A stretch of DNA of 64,000 nucleotides from Apostichopus japonicus (lineage: Eukaryota; Echinodermata; Holothuroidea; Aspidochirotida; Stichopodidae), in contig NC_092567.1 in assembly GCF_037975245.1 (NCBI RefSeq), positions 15,268,876 through 15,332,875 of the forward strand. Reading direction: 5' to 3'. Of the stretch, positions 12,001 to 19,918 are shown one piece after another. The notes beneath the pieces are model-generated. The model saw only the letters and a program-made list of their open reading frames with translations. It had not been told where the DNA came from and did no database searches. The stretch's first letter is position 1; each line of letters begins with the position of its first letter. The translations under genes were made by a program, and so were the position numbers.

Positions 12001-12372
12001 CTCTTCTGTCACCGCTGCAAACCTTCACCAAAGCCGTTGTGGTCATATCATTCATGACCTCAGAGACTCGCTTACATAACCTTTTCTCGTTCCTTCCGTC
12101 CAGCCTACAGTCTGAAACATGCCAGAGATTTGGTACGAGCCATCACCCAGAAGGTGAAAGGATCTGGGCGGAGGGGTCTATTTGCAAAGGCGTCCTCTGC
12201 TCACGCAATGCATACCAGAGGCAGCTCACCCCAACATCCTTCTCTCCATCTCATCAACACGTCATCCTCCCAGCAGAACCTGAGAACTGCCGTACACGGT
12301 GCGGCTAGTTCACTGAGCGGTAGGGGTAGCATGCTGCCACCACTTCAACCCAAGGGTTTCTTAACATATTAA
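39..12372 (+). CDS. Ankyrin-repeat protein gene, 3' part, 11 exons
   Basis: Multi-exon gene read from exons 39-89, 1397-1420, 1786-1885, 3048-3168, 4651-4804, 5705-5824, 6998-7293, 8012-8089, 9360-9523, 11226-11342 and 12104-12372. All introns are GT-AG and every exon junction keeps phase, giving about 497 visible residues ending at TAA 12370-12372. The product is a series of ankyrin repeats (LLVEWGTNIW, TLLHTAAYFG, ANLNAEDSEGNTPLH, SPLHYAAG, GADVDAINEDHCTPLF, ANVRHKNFQGLTAFD) followed by a basic Ser-rich C-terminal tail that lacks repeats. Ankyrin repeats bind protein partners; no catalytic domain is visible. The 5' end lies outside the window, and another small exon could hide between the first two. 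I do not recognise the orthologue, so no symbol is given. Confidence 0.85.
120..790. repeat. ~44-bp minisatellite in first visible intron
   Basis: About fifteen degenerate copies of a unit of roughly 43-44 bases, with a core like cccaacagggtacttg followed by aaaactgtgatctgtttaac. Variants (ggtgcgtg, ggtccttg) are scattered among copies, so the array is not newly made. Confidence 0.9.
1397..1420 (+). CDS. Ankyrin gene 24-bp microexon
   Basis: A strong pyrimidine tract and ttgattag precede eight codons (GSHENSAQ), and gtgagt follows. The phase is 0 on both sides. Joined to the next exon it gives HENSAQLLVEWG, which is the usual second helix of an ankyrin repeat, so the tiny exon is likely real. 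Confidence 0.72.
1786..1885 (+). CDS. Ankyrin gene exon c
   Basis: Acceptor tgtatcag, donor gtaaga; phase 0 in, phase 1 out. It encodes LLVEWGTNIWMKNKQSK and then a non-repeat stretch rich in charged residues and His (VVRCDDHKNHLN). Its last base starts a Gly codon completed by the next exon. Confidence 0.82.
2500..2900. repeat. Degenerate ~150-bp intronic tandem repeat
   Basis: Two to three copies of a unit containing catgactttcacaaagagta, tgctactgtgacttccat and gtagagatcac. Weaker relatives (catagcaaccat, tggctttcattt) recur at 3760-4140 in the next intron, suggesting an old array split by drift and by the exon and MITE between them. Confidence 0.75.
3048..3168 (+). CDS. Ankyrin gene exon d
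   Basis: Acceptor cttgcag, donor gtaaga. It completes a Gly codon and reads YYDHLQTSIPKLMKGDTELL, ending two bases into an Arg codon. The amphipathic helical sequence (LMKGDTELLAKMVEEHV) resembles the degenerate cap that often precedes a set of ankyrin repeats. A TTAA-type MITE begins 18 bases after the donor. Confidence 0.85.
3187..3544 (+). mobile_element. TTAA-flanked MITE, copy A
   Basis: 358-bp element between TTAA at 3183-3186 and TTAA at 3545-3548. Terminal inverted repeats are AGGCATTGAAGACTCGCC on the left and AGGGTGTGAAGACTCGCC (complement) on the right. TTAA target sites and AGG ends fit the Kolobok or piggyBac superfamilies, Kolobok more likely. It has no coding capacity. Three relatives lie in this window. 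Confidence 0.85.
4310..4650 (+). repeat. Tandem repeats of the exon e splice acceptor
   Basis: Five or six degenerate copies, mostly 57-60 bases apart, of ccctag followed by ttgtatcaatggaacctccc. Clear ccctag sites lie at 4413, 4528 and 4585, and the real acceptor is at 4645-4650. Each copy repeats the 3' splice site plus the start of the exon, reading C-I-N-G-(T/S) in the same frame as the true exon. Confidence 0.8.
4651..4804 (+). CDS. Ankyrin gene exon e
   Basis: Acceptor cctccctag, donor gtacta; phase 2 in, phase 0 out. It contains a clear ankyrin repeat (GSTLLHTAAYFGAISVVKVL, then VDVNLQDYKGATPLHRA). The acceptor and the first ~20 coding bases are repeated several times upstream (see 4310-4650). 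Confidence 0.93.
5705..5824 (+). CDS. Ankyrin gene exon f
   Basis: Acceptor tttgacag, donor gtgaga, phase 0 on both sides, 40 codons. It reads ELIEAGANLNAEDSEGNTPL and then HVKCYGEANKPTAVDCIKEM, a repeat with an extended loop between its helices. Confidence 0.93.
5890..6000 (-). mobile_element. 5'-truncated SINE tail
   Basis: On the minus strand the segment reads GTAAAGCGCTCTTGAACATG and later AGCGCTATATAAAT followed by a run of (TAT/ATT) units. The full SINE at 30142-30538 ends with the related GCGCTTTATAAG and (ATT)n, so this is the 3' end of a similar element without its tRNA head. Confidence 0.6.
6050..6070. repeat. (AT)n microsatellite
   Basis: About ten AT dinucleotides within intron f-g of the ankyrin gene. 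The rest of 5825-6997 is AT-rich intron in which I see no further gene. Confidence 0.85.
6998..7293 (+). CDS. Ankyrin gene exon g (largest internal exon)
   Basis: Acceptor tgtttgacag, donor gtatgc; phase 0 in, phase 2 out. It encodes a repeat (NNKELMAIHCCAMQGRIDAL), then a less regular section with an acidic insertion and LALANDFLECGKWLVEKGFD. It is visibly richer in GC than the flanking introns. Confidence 0.93.
7601..7900 (+). mobile_element. tRNA-derived SINE, copy 1
   Basis: Starts with a tRNA-like head (gggagagcgttgtgttcaag, then caggtttgagtcctgg as B box) and continues with ggcactttatctccattgcc, aggtgtatatatggggactt and gtgcgccggttcgtggctgc. The same order is found at 9880-10188 (reverse) and 30142-30538. 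It lies in an ankyrin gene intron and has no visible (ATT)n end, so it is probably 3' truncated. Confidence 0.85.
8012..8089 (+). CDS. Ankyrin gene exon h
   Basis: A T-rich tract ends in ctttag and the donor is gtatgt. The exon reads KQRLDVMRFLFEHGADLDQR and ends two bases into a Ser codon completed by the next exon. Confidence 0.9.
8503..8795. mobile_element. Foldback-like element with ~50-bp inverted arms
   Basis: The left arm (about 8503-8556) contains cttatgttgtgatagaacaa, and the right arm (about 8728-8795) holds its complement, ttgttctatcacaacataag. Similarity continues outward through atgtcata and inward through A/T-rich sequence. The spacer of about 170 bases has no ORF. It is probably a short MITE or the remnant of one; its target site is unclear. 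Confidence 0.6.
8960..9305 (-). mobile_element. 3' end of a non-LTR retrotransposon (RT C-terminus)
   Basis: On the minus strand, from about 9300 down to a TAG at 9054-9052, an open frame of about 80 codons ends the way reverse transcriptases of the Jockey, CR1 and L2 type do. Visible pieces are LNLLKLTDLVSLNVLSFVYR, then HNTRQADYLYP and finally ALWNHLPFTL before the stop. The tR...LWN.LP order is typical of that C-terminus. The frame is intact over this stretch, but the rest of the element is missing (5' truncation). It lies in an ankyrin gene intron, antisense to the gene. Confidence 0.72.
9360..9523 (+). CDS. Ankyrin gene exon i
   Basis: The acceptor is gtaacgtag at 9351-9359, not the nearer tatgcag, because only this one keeps the frame. 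It gives SPLHYAAGMTGPTDVLNLLV, then GADVDAINEDHCTPLFFATQ, and the exon ends at gtgagt in phase 1. The TPLH-type start fits the consensus repeat exactly. Confidence 0.9.
9880..10188 (-). mobile_element. tRNA-derived SINE, copy 2 (reverse)
   Basis: The reverse complement begins ggggcgttgtggtcaagtgg, the A-box region of the SINE family, and carries a B box (caggttcgactcttggc), ggcactttatcttcatcgcc and the body shared with 7601-7900. It sits antisense in the ankyrin gene intron after exon i. Confidence 0.85.
10880..11152 (-). mobile_element. TTAA-type MITE, copy B, truncated
   Basis: Matches the middle and one end of copies A, C and D (ccagaaaatacacacacagc, gctaccatcggtaattagag, cagttaacttt... 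equivalents) but lacks the outer ~90 bases of one side. Its other end stops at gtcttcaatgc without the TTAA. It lies just upstream of ankyrin exon j. Confidence 0.75.
11226..11342 (+). CDS. Ankyrin gene exon j
   Basis: Acceptor gattcacctag, donor gtaaac; phase 1 on both sides. Joined to the previous exon it gives LLLAGANVRHKNFQGLTAFD, a continuous repeat. A second in-frame acceptor (tatgtcag, exon from 11184) would insert 14 residues in the repeat and is less likely. A truncated MITE ends about 75 bases upstream. Confidence 0.87.
12104..12372 (+). CDS. Ankyrin gene terminal exon k
   Basis: Acceptor tccgtccag, phase 1. It encodes a basic helix (AYSLKHARDLVRAITQKVKG) followed by a low-complexity tail rich in Ser, His, Gln and Gly that ends PLQPKGFLTY and TAA. 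The tail has no ankyrin signature and is probably disordered. Confidence 0.88.
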
Positions 12373-14766
12373 ACAACAAATGGAAAAACGAGACATCACA
12401 ATCTTCCCTGCCTACTGTATAGCAAATACCACACGAATCCCCTGTTTTTGGCCAAAAACCGTGGAGATTGAATATCTACCCAAGTTGGGTAATGCTAGCC
12501 ATACTGAGACCCTTCTGCACAAATTCATGTTTAAACACAAAGTTGTACTATTTCAGTGGTCAAGCTAAATTTGTCTTCACACACAGGAAAGTAGTTGTTG
12601 GTCCATTAGAGTACTTGTGTTTACAATCATAGGTTGATTGGTCAATTAATTAGTTGTACTCAAGGATGACTCCTTAGAGCAGTACTTGGGGGTAGTTTAT
12701 GCTATCAACTTATTAATGCTAGAGTGAATTTGAGGTGGACAGTTTTGCTAAAGGCAGCCTTGACCGTTATGGACATGTTACATTAATCAGATAGGGAGGG
12801 CTAAAAGGAGAGGGGTGTGGTGAGGGGAGTTGGAAGAAAGTGTTCTGCACTTGATTTTATTTAATCCCCACACCCTCTCCTTCTCCTGGTTTCTCCCATG
12901 CATTCCCTTGACCAGTTTCTTGTTGGTATAATAGCCACTGTCCATTTGTTGGTGGCATCTTTGATTAAATCAATGAAATGCACAGCGCTTGTATAATCAT
13001 GCCACTGTACGAAAGGATAATGTTTCCTACTGATGGATACGATATGACTCTGAGGCTTAAATGCTGATTGCAATAATTCAGTCTTTTCCTGAACCAAACA
13101 ACGCAAACAGCCCAAACAACGTAAGAGGCTTGTATTATAAGTGCAACAATACAACTTACCAAAATTTGATCTATTTTTTGAAACATGGAGGAATACCCCA
13201 CCCCCCCTTTTCTATGCTGTTACTCAGTGTGTCTGAGGAACACATAAACTGTTGGTACTAGTGTGGAAAGATTATCTTCGTAGTCTCTCATGTCGGAATT
13301 TCATAGATTTCACCCCGTCTGGCCTGGCCCAATGCAGATCATTAGCATGATGAATCAAGGTGTCATATCAAATAGTGAAGTTAATGTAAAAAAGTAGGGA
13401 ATGACTTATTTGGGTTATTGCTATTGCAAATTGTTTTGCAAGTGCAAATATGCATGGTTATATACTGTTCACATAAACCACCTTAATTTATAAGAGACAA
13501 AGGTCAGAAGCTTCATACACAAATTTTTAATGCTAGAATATTCCCCCGATAATTATATCTACTTTCCCAATTTTCTGTTACATGTGTGATTAACATTTAC
13601 CATGAAAATGTGTCCAGACAATGAAATTTAGGAAAATCAATGTAACTTTTAATTAGTTGCTAGGCAACCTTCATTTTGGTGCCAAAATCTACAAGGGTGT
13701 CTATAATCGATTTATTATTTAAATGCATTCTTATCTTGATTAAATGTTTTTTTAAGGTTTGGCAAAAGCACCAACCATTCTGCATTTACTAAGCTAGGTC
13801 CTCCCCCCCCTCCCCGATTTGATGGCTTCTATTCAATCTGTAAATATAATTTGTCAAAACAACATGGATGCAACACCTTGTATATTAGTCTAAGTGCTAT
13901 GAACCCATTTTGTATGAACAACAAATGTTGCCAGATAGAAATGACTTTGTACAGTTTTCTTTTTTAATTTAATTTTCTCCTTGCTATTTTTGTTGTTGTA
14001 AATACTGTGTGTTCTCTTGTAGTATATTTTTGTACAGAAAAAATGTAAGTTGCTTTTGTATTTTGAGCATAAAGCAAAAAAAATGAAGCTTTATTTTCTT
14101 AAAGATGTCCTTAATAAATTCCATCCACTTTTAAGCTTTGGGAAAGTTTCATTGTTCCTGAATTTTGTAGTGCATTACATTTGAAATTTCTATTGTACAT
14201 TACAATTTTATAGTCCAAGACATAAAAATATTTAAAAAAAAATGTGTTCATTGGTTTTCGCTTTCTTATAAGATCTGTGTTGTTTTCCAGATGTTACCTA
14301 GTGCATATTACACAGTAATTGGCCCCCATATAACACTAAGTGTTACGTCCCCAAGTGGAGCAAGTTATCCCCATTTTATGGTCCCCCCCCTTTCAAACTG
14401 AAGATATAAATAACCAAGTTATTTCTAACAATACAATTCTATGCTCAAAGTCTCAACCTCTCATTTCTACTCCATTTAAGCTGTACGGTTTGTGGTAAAT
14501 CTTGTAAATCTCTCAATACATTTACTTCCAAGTGAAAATCCCCTAGTGGAATAACAACAAGATCCCCCCCCGCCCCAACACACGCACTCTTGTCAGCCCC
14601 CTCTACTCCTAGTCCATAGTTTACCTCAGTTGTTTTTTTAGAAATATCATCATTTGCCACTGTTTGTCACTTGGGCCAAGTAAGGTCCGTTTGGAATGCT
14701 CTCCTCCCTTTTCACTCCAATTCTTACAAAGGTCGGGAATTGTAACCGATCTTTCACTAAATATAT
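12373..14766 (+). other. 3' UTR and intergenic sequence of the ankyrin gene
   Basis: AT-rich sequence without a convincing coding region. The candidate cleavage signal AATAAA at 14113-14118 follows a T-rich stretch, and a weaker cataaa lies near 14070. Small ORFs here have no family features. A transcript ending near 14.1 kb would have a ~1.75-kb 3' UTR; this is inferred only from the signal. Confidence 0.4.
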
Positions 14767-14770
14767 TTAA

Positions 14771-15129
14771 AGGGTGTAAAGACTCGCGCAAAAAGAAACG
14801 TCTAATGCCGGTAATTTGACCTAGTTTCGAATGAGGTGTAACAGAAGTGTTAAACACCACCATCGATCCAGAAAATACACACACAGCTAATTGCTACCGT
14901 CGGTAATTAGACACTAGTGTACAGTCAGTACATACAGCTGCGGTCAATACCCACAGCACAGTATACAAACATACAGCGATGGACATCTCAAGTCCAGCTA
15001 AAGATAACAATTAAGGTATCACGTTTCATTGCATTTTGTAGCGACACGAACAAAACGTCACTTGCAAGCAACAGAAATTTATCTTTTTTCAGATGGCCGC
15101 ACGCGGTTTGGGGCAAGTCTTCAATGCCT
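14771..15129 (-). mobile_element. TTAA-flanked MITE, copy C (reverse)
   Basis: 359-bp copy between TTAA 14767-14770 and TTAA 15130-15133, opposite in direction to copy A. Ends are AGGGTGTAAAGACTCGCGC and, from the right, AGGCATTGAAGACTTGCCCC. It shares the body of copies A and D. Confidence 0.85.
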
Positions 15130-15133
15130 TTAA

Positions 15134-16827
15134 GAAGCCTACCAATGTTAGCATTTATCTTTGCGTTTTTAGCACGAATATGATCTTGATTCAATCGCAA
15201 AGCAGGGTCAATGGTTGGTAACATGAATGGGATATTTCGGCCGGTAGTTGGTTGTAGTATTTACCTTGACTAGAAGAATATTCCACACTGTTAAAAGCCC
15301 TAATTATCTCAATATCGTGTTCCTAAATCGAGCTGATAAGTTTAGTGAATGTAACCTAAACTTTGACCGGCTACATATGGTGGTGGTTGTAGTGATATGC
15401 CGAGGGTAACTGAGGGGATGGACATGTGCTTTTGCTCCTTTTACCATTGCCATCGCTTCTCTGTTGCAATTACTACAACGAAAGTGCGATACGGGGTAAA
15501 AATTAGTAGTTATTAACGCTTACGAGAGTGCATTGTTATGGTTATTAAGCTACACCGTAATAAAAATGCCTATATTTCAGACGTGTAATTCTCCACTAAA
15601 ATGGACTTAGAAAATAAAGGTTGTTTAGAGTTTCCTTGCTAAAGACGTTTTATGAACGGTGTCGTGAACTTCGATATTCTCTTTAGGTACAGAAATGAGA
15701 ACTCTATGCAATTTTATTCTACATATAAAAGGTATGGTAGGCCTCTCTCACGAGAGTGTACAAATTTATAACATTAGGTTCAATAGTGCTCAACTTTAGA
15801 GACCGGTAAGTCCCGAAAAAGGGAAATATATATTACGGAGGATGATACATGCCATTTATATATTTACAATTGTTCATCGAAACTAACGGGTAATTCACCC
15901 CGAATTTATGTGCCAAAAACAAACTGTATATGAAAGCCAATTGTGTTGAAGTTGACAAACGTGAGTGGGATGCTAATGGCAACCAAGGGAGCTACGTGTT
16001 GAGGAGAGACTGTACGAAATTTATTGTTTACACTAACAGTAACGTCAGTGTTGTTTTATCTCTCGGCGCGGCGCGAGCTTATTATGATTTAGTTTACTGT
16101 CATCTCAGAGTCAGTGTTGGTTTCTACAGGTCTTTTAATATTATTTTCAGTCGCAGGTTACAAGAAAATGATGTAAGATGTTAGAAATGGTAAGTATGCA
16201 TACATCTGGCAGTCTACTAAGGAATTTCGAACAAGGTTTACATATGTTACTCGCAAAGAACTAAAAACGGCTATGGTTTAACGTTATAACCCCTACATTT
16301 TGTGTAGCCTATCGTTGAGTCACTCAGTACGTGAGGATCGTGCAGCCAAACTGAGGCCTACGCTATTGCGTAATCTTTGTATAACAAATGGAGCCATGGT
16401 ATAACATGTACAAAGATACAAAGCATTCCACAGTTAATACATTAATATATTAAGTGTGAATAGTAACTAGTATTAGGCCTGCAGACTAACTCTGCCTGTT
16501 GACCACACAACGTGTTAATTACTGTGTGTTTCTCTCATGTTCCCATGCAAGCTTTAGCGATTGTTGGGAACCAAACCTCTCAAGGATAACTATTGACTTA
16601 AGTTGAACTTAGTTGTAGCCGCCCAGCCTAGACGCTATAGTGTGTAGCCATGCATGTCGTTAGACATTAGAGAATTGAACTAGGGCTAGGTGTTTGTATA
16701 ATGTTATGACAAACTAGTAAAGGATGTTTCTTTGCTGGATGAGATCAAACAAAGTAAGTACTACAAGCTAACACGTAACTAACCTAAAAGTGATGATTTA
16801 GACATGGCATTGCAAATTTACATCGTC
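15134..16827. other. Intergenic stretch, no recognised gene
   Basis: An open frame at 15930-16184 (84 codons) begins in AT-rich DNA, passes through a short CG-rich patch (ctcggcgcggcgcgagctta) and ends shortly before a possible splice donor (atggtaagta, 16188). It could be an untranslated first exon for the protease downstream, but nothing ties it to that gene and the peptide matches no family I know. Confidence 0.3.
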
Positions 16828-16835
16828 CTTTGGCT

Positions 16836-17830
16836 CAGGGTTGGCCGGTTTTTACCGCCCGGTAAAAACCAGGTTTTTACCGGGAGGTTTTTCCCACCTA
16901 TAAGTGGGAAAAACTGGGAAAAACCTCAAATTATATAGAATACCTAAAATTTCATGTGGAACTTGTGGAGGAGCATAGAAACTACAAGAAAATGGCATCT
17001 TATGGTAGGGGGTTAGGTTACATCCAAAGAACAGCCATGATCTATAACTTTGTGAGTTTACCAATTAGACTATTATAAATAATTCAAATAAATAATATAT
17101 ATTGGATGCTCAAATCAACCAAGTTTATTTCCTATCGAGATGCATAATCTAGAGAATGGACAAGTATAAAACTATTGGTGCCTCATAGGGCTGTGGTTCG
17201 TCATATTATACATGTCACAGTTATGTATAATGCAACACCATCACAACAACATGGAAAGTGAGCAAACATATTCACAGTGTAACTTTTACAACTCGCTCGC
17301 CAAGTAGATTGTGCGTTTAATACTTTAATTGGGCCCATGTGCCTTACATAGTTTCAAAGCAGTTTCTATTGAGCCCCCTGGATTGAAGTTCACCTCAATA
17401 GACTGTTGCCTACTGTATTAATTGAATGAACTGTCTGAGCACATAATAGGCCTGAAGAATTTAGGAGGGGTGAGTGTCCCAGTGTAGACCTATAATGGTT
17501 TGGGCAATAGGCAATGCATACTGCTAAAGAGATCGTGACATAATAACTATACATGTGCAATATGAAAAATACTCTTTTTCCCACAAAAAGTAGAATTAGG
17601 TTGTGATAAAATAGCTCAAAATGAAGCTAAGAAACTCCCATATTCCATAACATATGCCTGTCATGAAACAATATCATGCCTACTGATGACCCTGCATATT
17701 ACGGACAAGTAATAAAAGTTTTCGAGACGGAGGCGGTTTTTACCGGTATTTACCAGTTTTTCCCGGTTTTTACCTGGTTTTTACCGCTTAGTGGGAAAAA
17801 CAGGTTTTTCCCCGGAAAATGCCAACCCTG
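16836..17830. mobile_element. Nonautonomous hAT-type transposon with perfect 8-bp target duplication
   Basis: 995-bp element beginning CAGGGTTGGC and ending GCCAACCCTG. It is flanked by identical octamers CTTTGGCT at 16828-16835 and 17831-17838. An 8-bp duplication and CAGGG ends are typical of hAT elements. Both subterminal zones contain many ggtttttacc / gggaaaaac motifs in inverted arrangement. No transposase is encoded, so it would depend on one supplied elsewhere. Confidence 0.92.
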
Positions 17831-18422
17831 CTTTGGCTGCAGTTTTGTGAAAAACACATTGGGAGACTTGCCGGTTTGGCTACCTACCGTTGTTATGAGA
17901 AAATCATAAAATTCCCCAAAACAGGCATCATATTAGTCCAGGTATCATAATAGATTTTTATTCTGCAATAAATGTTTGACAACATTTTCAGTTATGATTC
18001 TATCCAAACAAGGGAAGGGAGCAAAAAACTTGTGTGTTTTTCCATCTTGTCAGTAGCCCAAAACTTGTGGAGGACATTTTTTTTGTGTTTTTTCACTCTC
18101 TCTCTCTCCATTTTTTGTTTCATATTTAGACGTATTTGTATTTTGTAAAGGGGTGTTCACGTTTATTAGCTGCACTCACTACTCTCTTTAACAACTATCC
18201 TGTTCTGTGTATTATCTTGGGGTTTATATTTCAAAAGTGACTGAAATAAAGTTCTTTGGGGGAATGAAAAGTGAAGATTTTGTGGTCAATATATAAACGC
18301 TTTATTTAGTAATAACGGTTTCATAGTCATGTTTTAACATGTATTACTTTACATGTACTTAATGTAACATGTACCGTACTACTACTATACATCTGTAGCC
18401 TAACATTACAACATTACACCTA

Positions 18423-18580
18423 CAATCCTCGACAAAAATGATGGGACAGTATGAGCAGCAACGAGCGATATTGGTTTAAGCGCACCCCCTTCCCCCCGTT
18501 CAATGTTGTAGCCAAAAGCGCTCAGAAACTGCAACATTGATACGGGGATTGGGTGTCCCATCTATTTTTGTCGACGATTG
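18423..18580. mobile_element. TA-flanked MITE (Tc1/mariner-like)
   Basis: 158-bp element between TA 18421-18422 and TA 18581-18582. The arms CAATCCTCGACAAAAATGAT and, from the other end, CAATCGTCGACAAAAATAGA match over nearly 28 bases to gggaca. A TA duplication fits the Tc1/mariner superfamily. It lies about 600 bases upstream of the protease exon. Confidence 0.85.
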
Positions 18581-19189
18581 TAGATACATATATACACAGT
18601 ACAGTGTTCAAGTTTCAACTTTTGTAAGGAAAGCAACTGACCAGTGGATTATAGTAAAAGGTACATTGGTTTGGGGTTTGAGAAATTAGTACTCAGCTTG
18701 TTTTTCACATTCCGCTAGTCTTTAATTCTCATGTCAGCAAGCATACATATGTATCTTTGCCTTGGTAATGGATATTATTAGCTATATGCTGTGTTGATTA
18801 TCCTAACTAGCAACTACTGTAATTGCTGATGGTTTGTGAAAAAACCAAATGATTAATAGCACTTGTCGTTGATTACTGTAAAAGTGTACAGTGTAGTGTG
18901 CAAATCTCTCGACTAGTAGCGGTTTGAAACTGATCCTGTGAGCACTGCTTTTATGCTGGATGTTGCATGCCAAATAGTTGGAGACCTCTTAAGGTACCTG
19001 TATGCATTTTTTCATCGAGTAACTCAATCAATCCATCAATCAGATTAGTCACTCCTTTTAACAAACCGGTTGCAATACATATATATTTAACTTGAAGACA
19101 GTAAATAAGCACAGAATTAATCTCTGGGATATACCTTTCTTTCATTTTCAGAGGCGCTATTTGTCCAGCGTCGAAGATTGAGATTTGTC

Positions 19190-19918
19190 ATGTTTTGTCT
19201 CTCATCGAATCGCGGGGAGCGTAGAATGCGTTATCTCGTCGGGGACGTCGACGAATACGACAGGAATGTCCGAGCGATATTTGAAATATGTGAGGACTGC
19301 AGCTTGAAGGAAGATAAGTCAAAATGGAAAAGGTTACCTCGACCATCGAGTCTGTTTGTTCATCTCGATGATGCTCCGTTTTGTGGAAGACAGACTTACA
19401 AAATGTGGCGGGCATCATTCGATTTAACCTCTGCCCCATTTCAGAAGACCGACCTGAATCGTCCGAAGAAATTACACTTTCTACCGTTGGAGACATTCAA
19501 TATAGGCAACGCCAAAGTCGGGAATCAAACATTTGTGCAATATATCTGCGGGTTCTTAAAGGTTTTCTTCTCTGGGTTGAAAGTCAATTTTAACGATCAG
19601 TTCCAGGTGGAGAATATAAAACCGACGGAGAGAAGGCATCCCGTCACCGAGAGGAGGCAATTTCTCGTGACGGATTTTTACGACAGATTGCATCGAGTCA
19701 CCGGCATTCCAAGGACGGATTACATCTTGGGACTGACGTGGACCGACCTCTATCCGTCGAAGGATCTAAATTTTGTGTTAGGAGAAGCGTCTGATCAGCA
19801 CAAGAGTGGTGTCTTTTCATTTGGTAGATTTGAACCGCAAACATTCCATCGAGATCAAGCCCTGGACGAGGATGCCGAGCTGCAGTTGGACGGAGACATC
19901 ATCTGGAAGATGCTTCGA
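19190..19918 (+). CDS. Archaemetzincin-like gene exon 1
   Basis: 243 codons from the first ATG in the open frame to GTAAGT at 19919. Unlike the flanking AT-rich DNA it is balanced in base composition. In-frame codons without stops extend back to 19152, so a longer protein using an upstream exon cannot be excluded. It contains the N-terminal half of the family up to EDAELQLDGDIIWKMLR. Confidence 0.87.

Noticed and set aside
15930-16184. 84-codon ORF upstream of the protease as a separate gene
   Set aside because: No recognisable domain, no repeat of the frame elsewhere, and only a weak donor-like sequence nearby.
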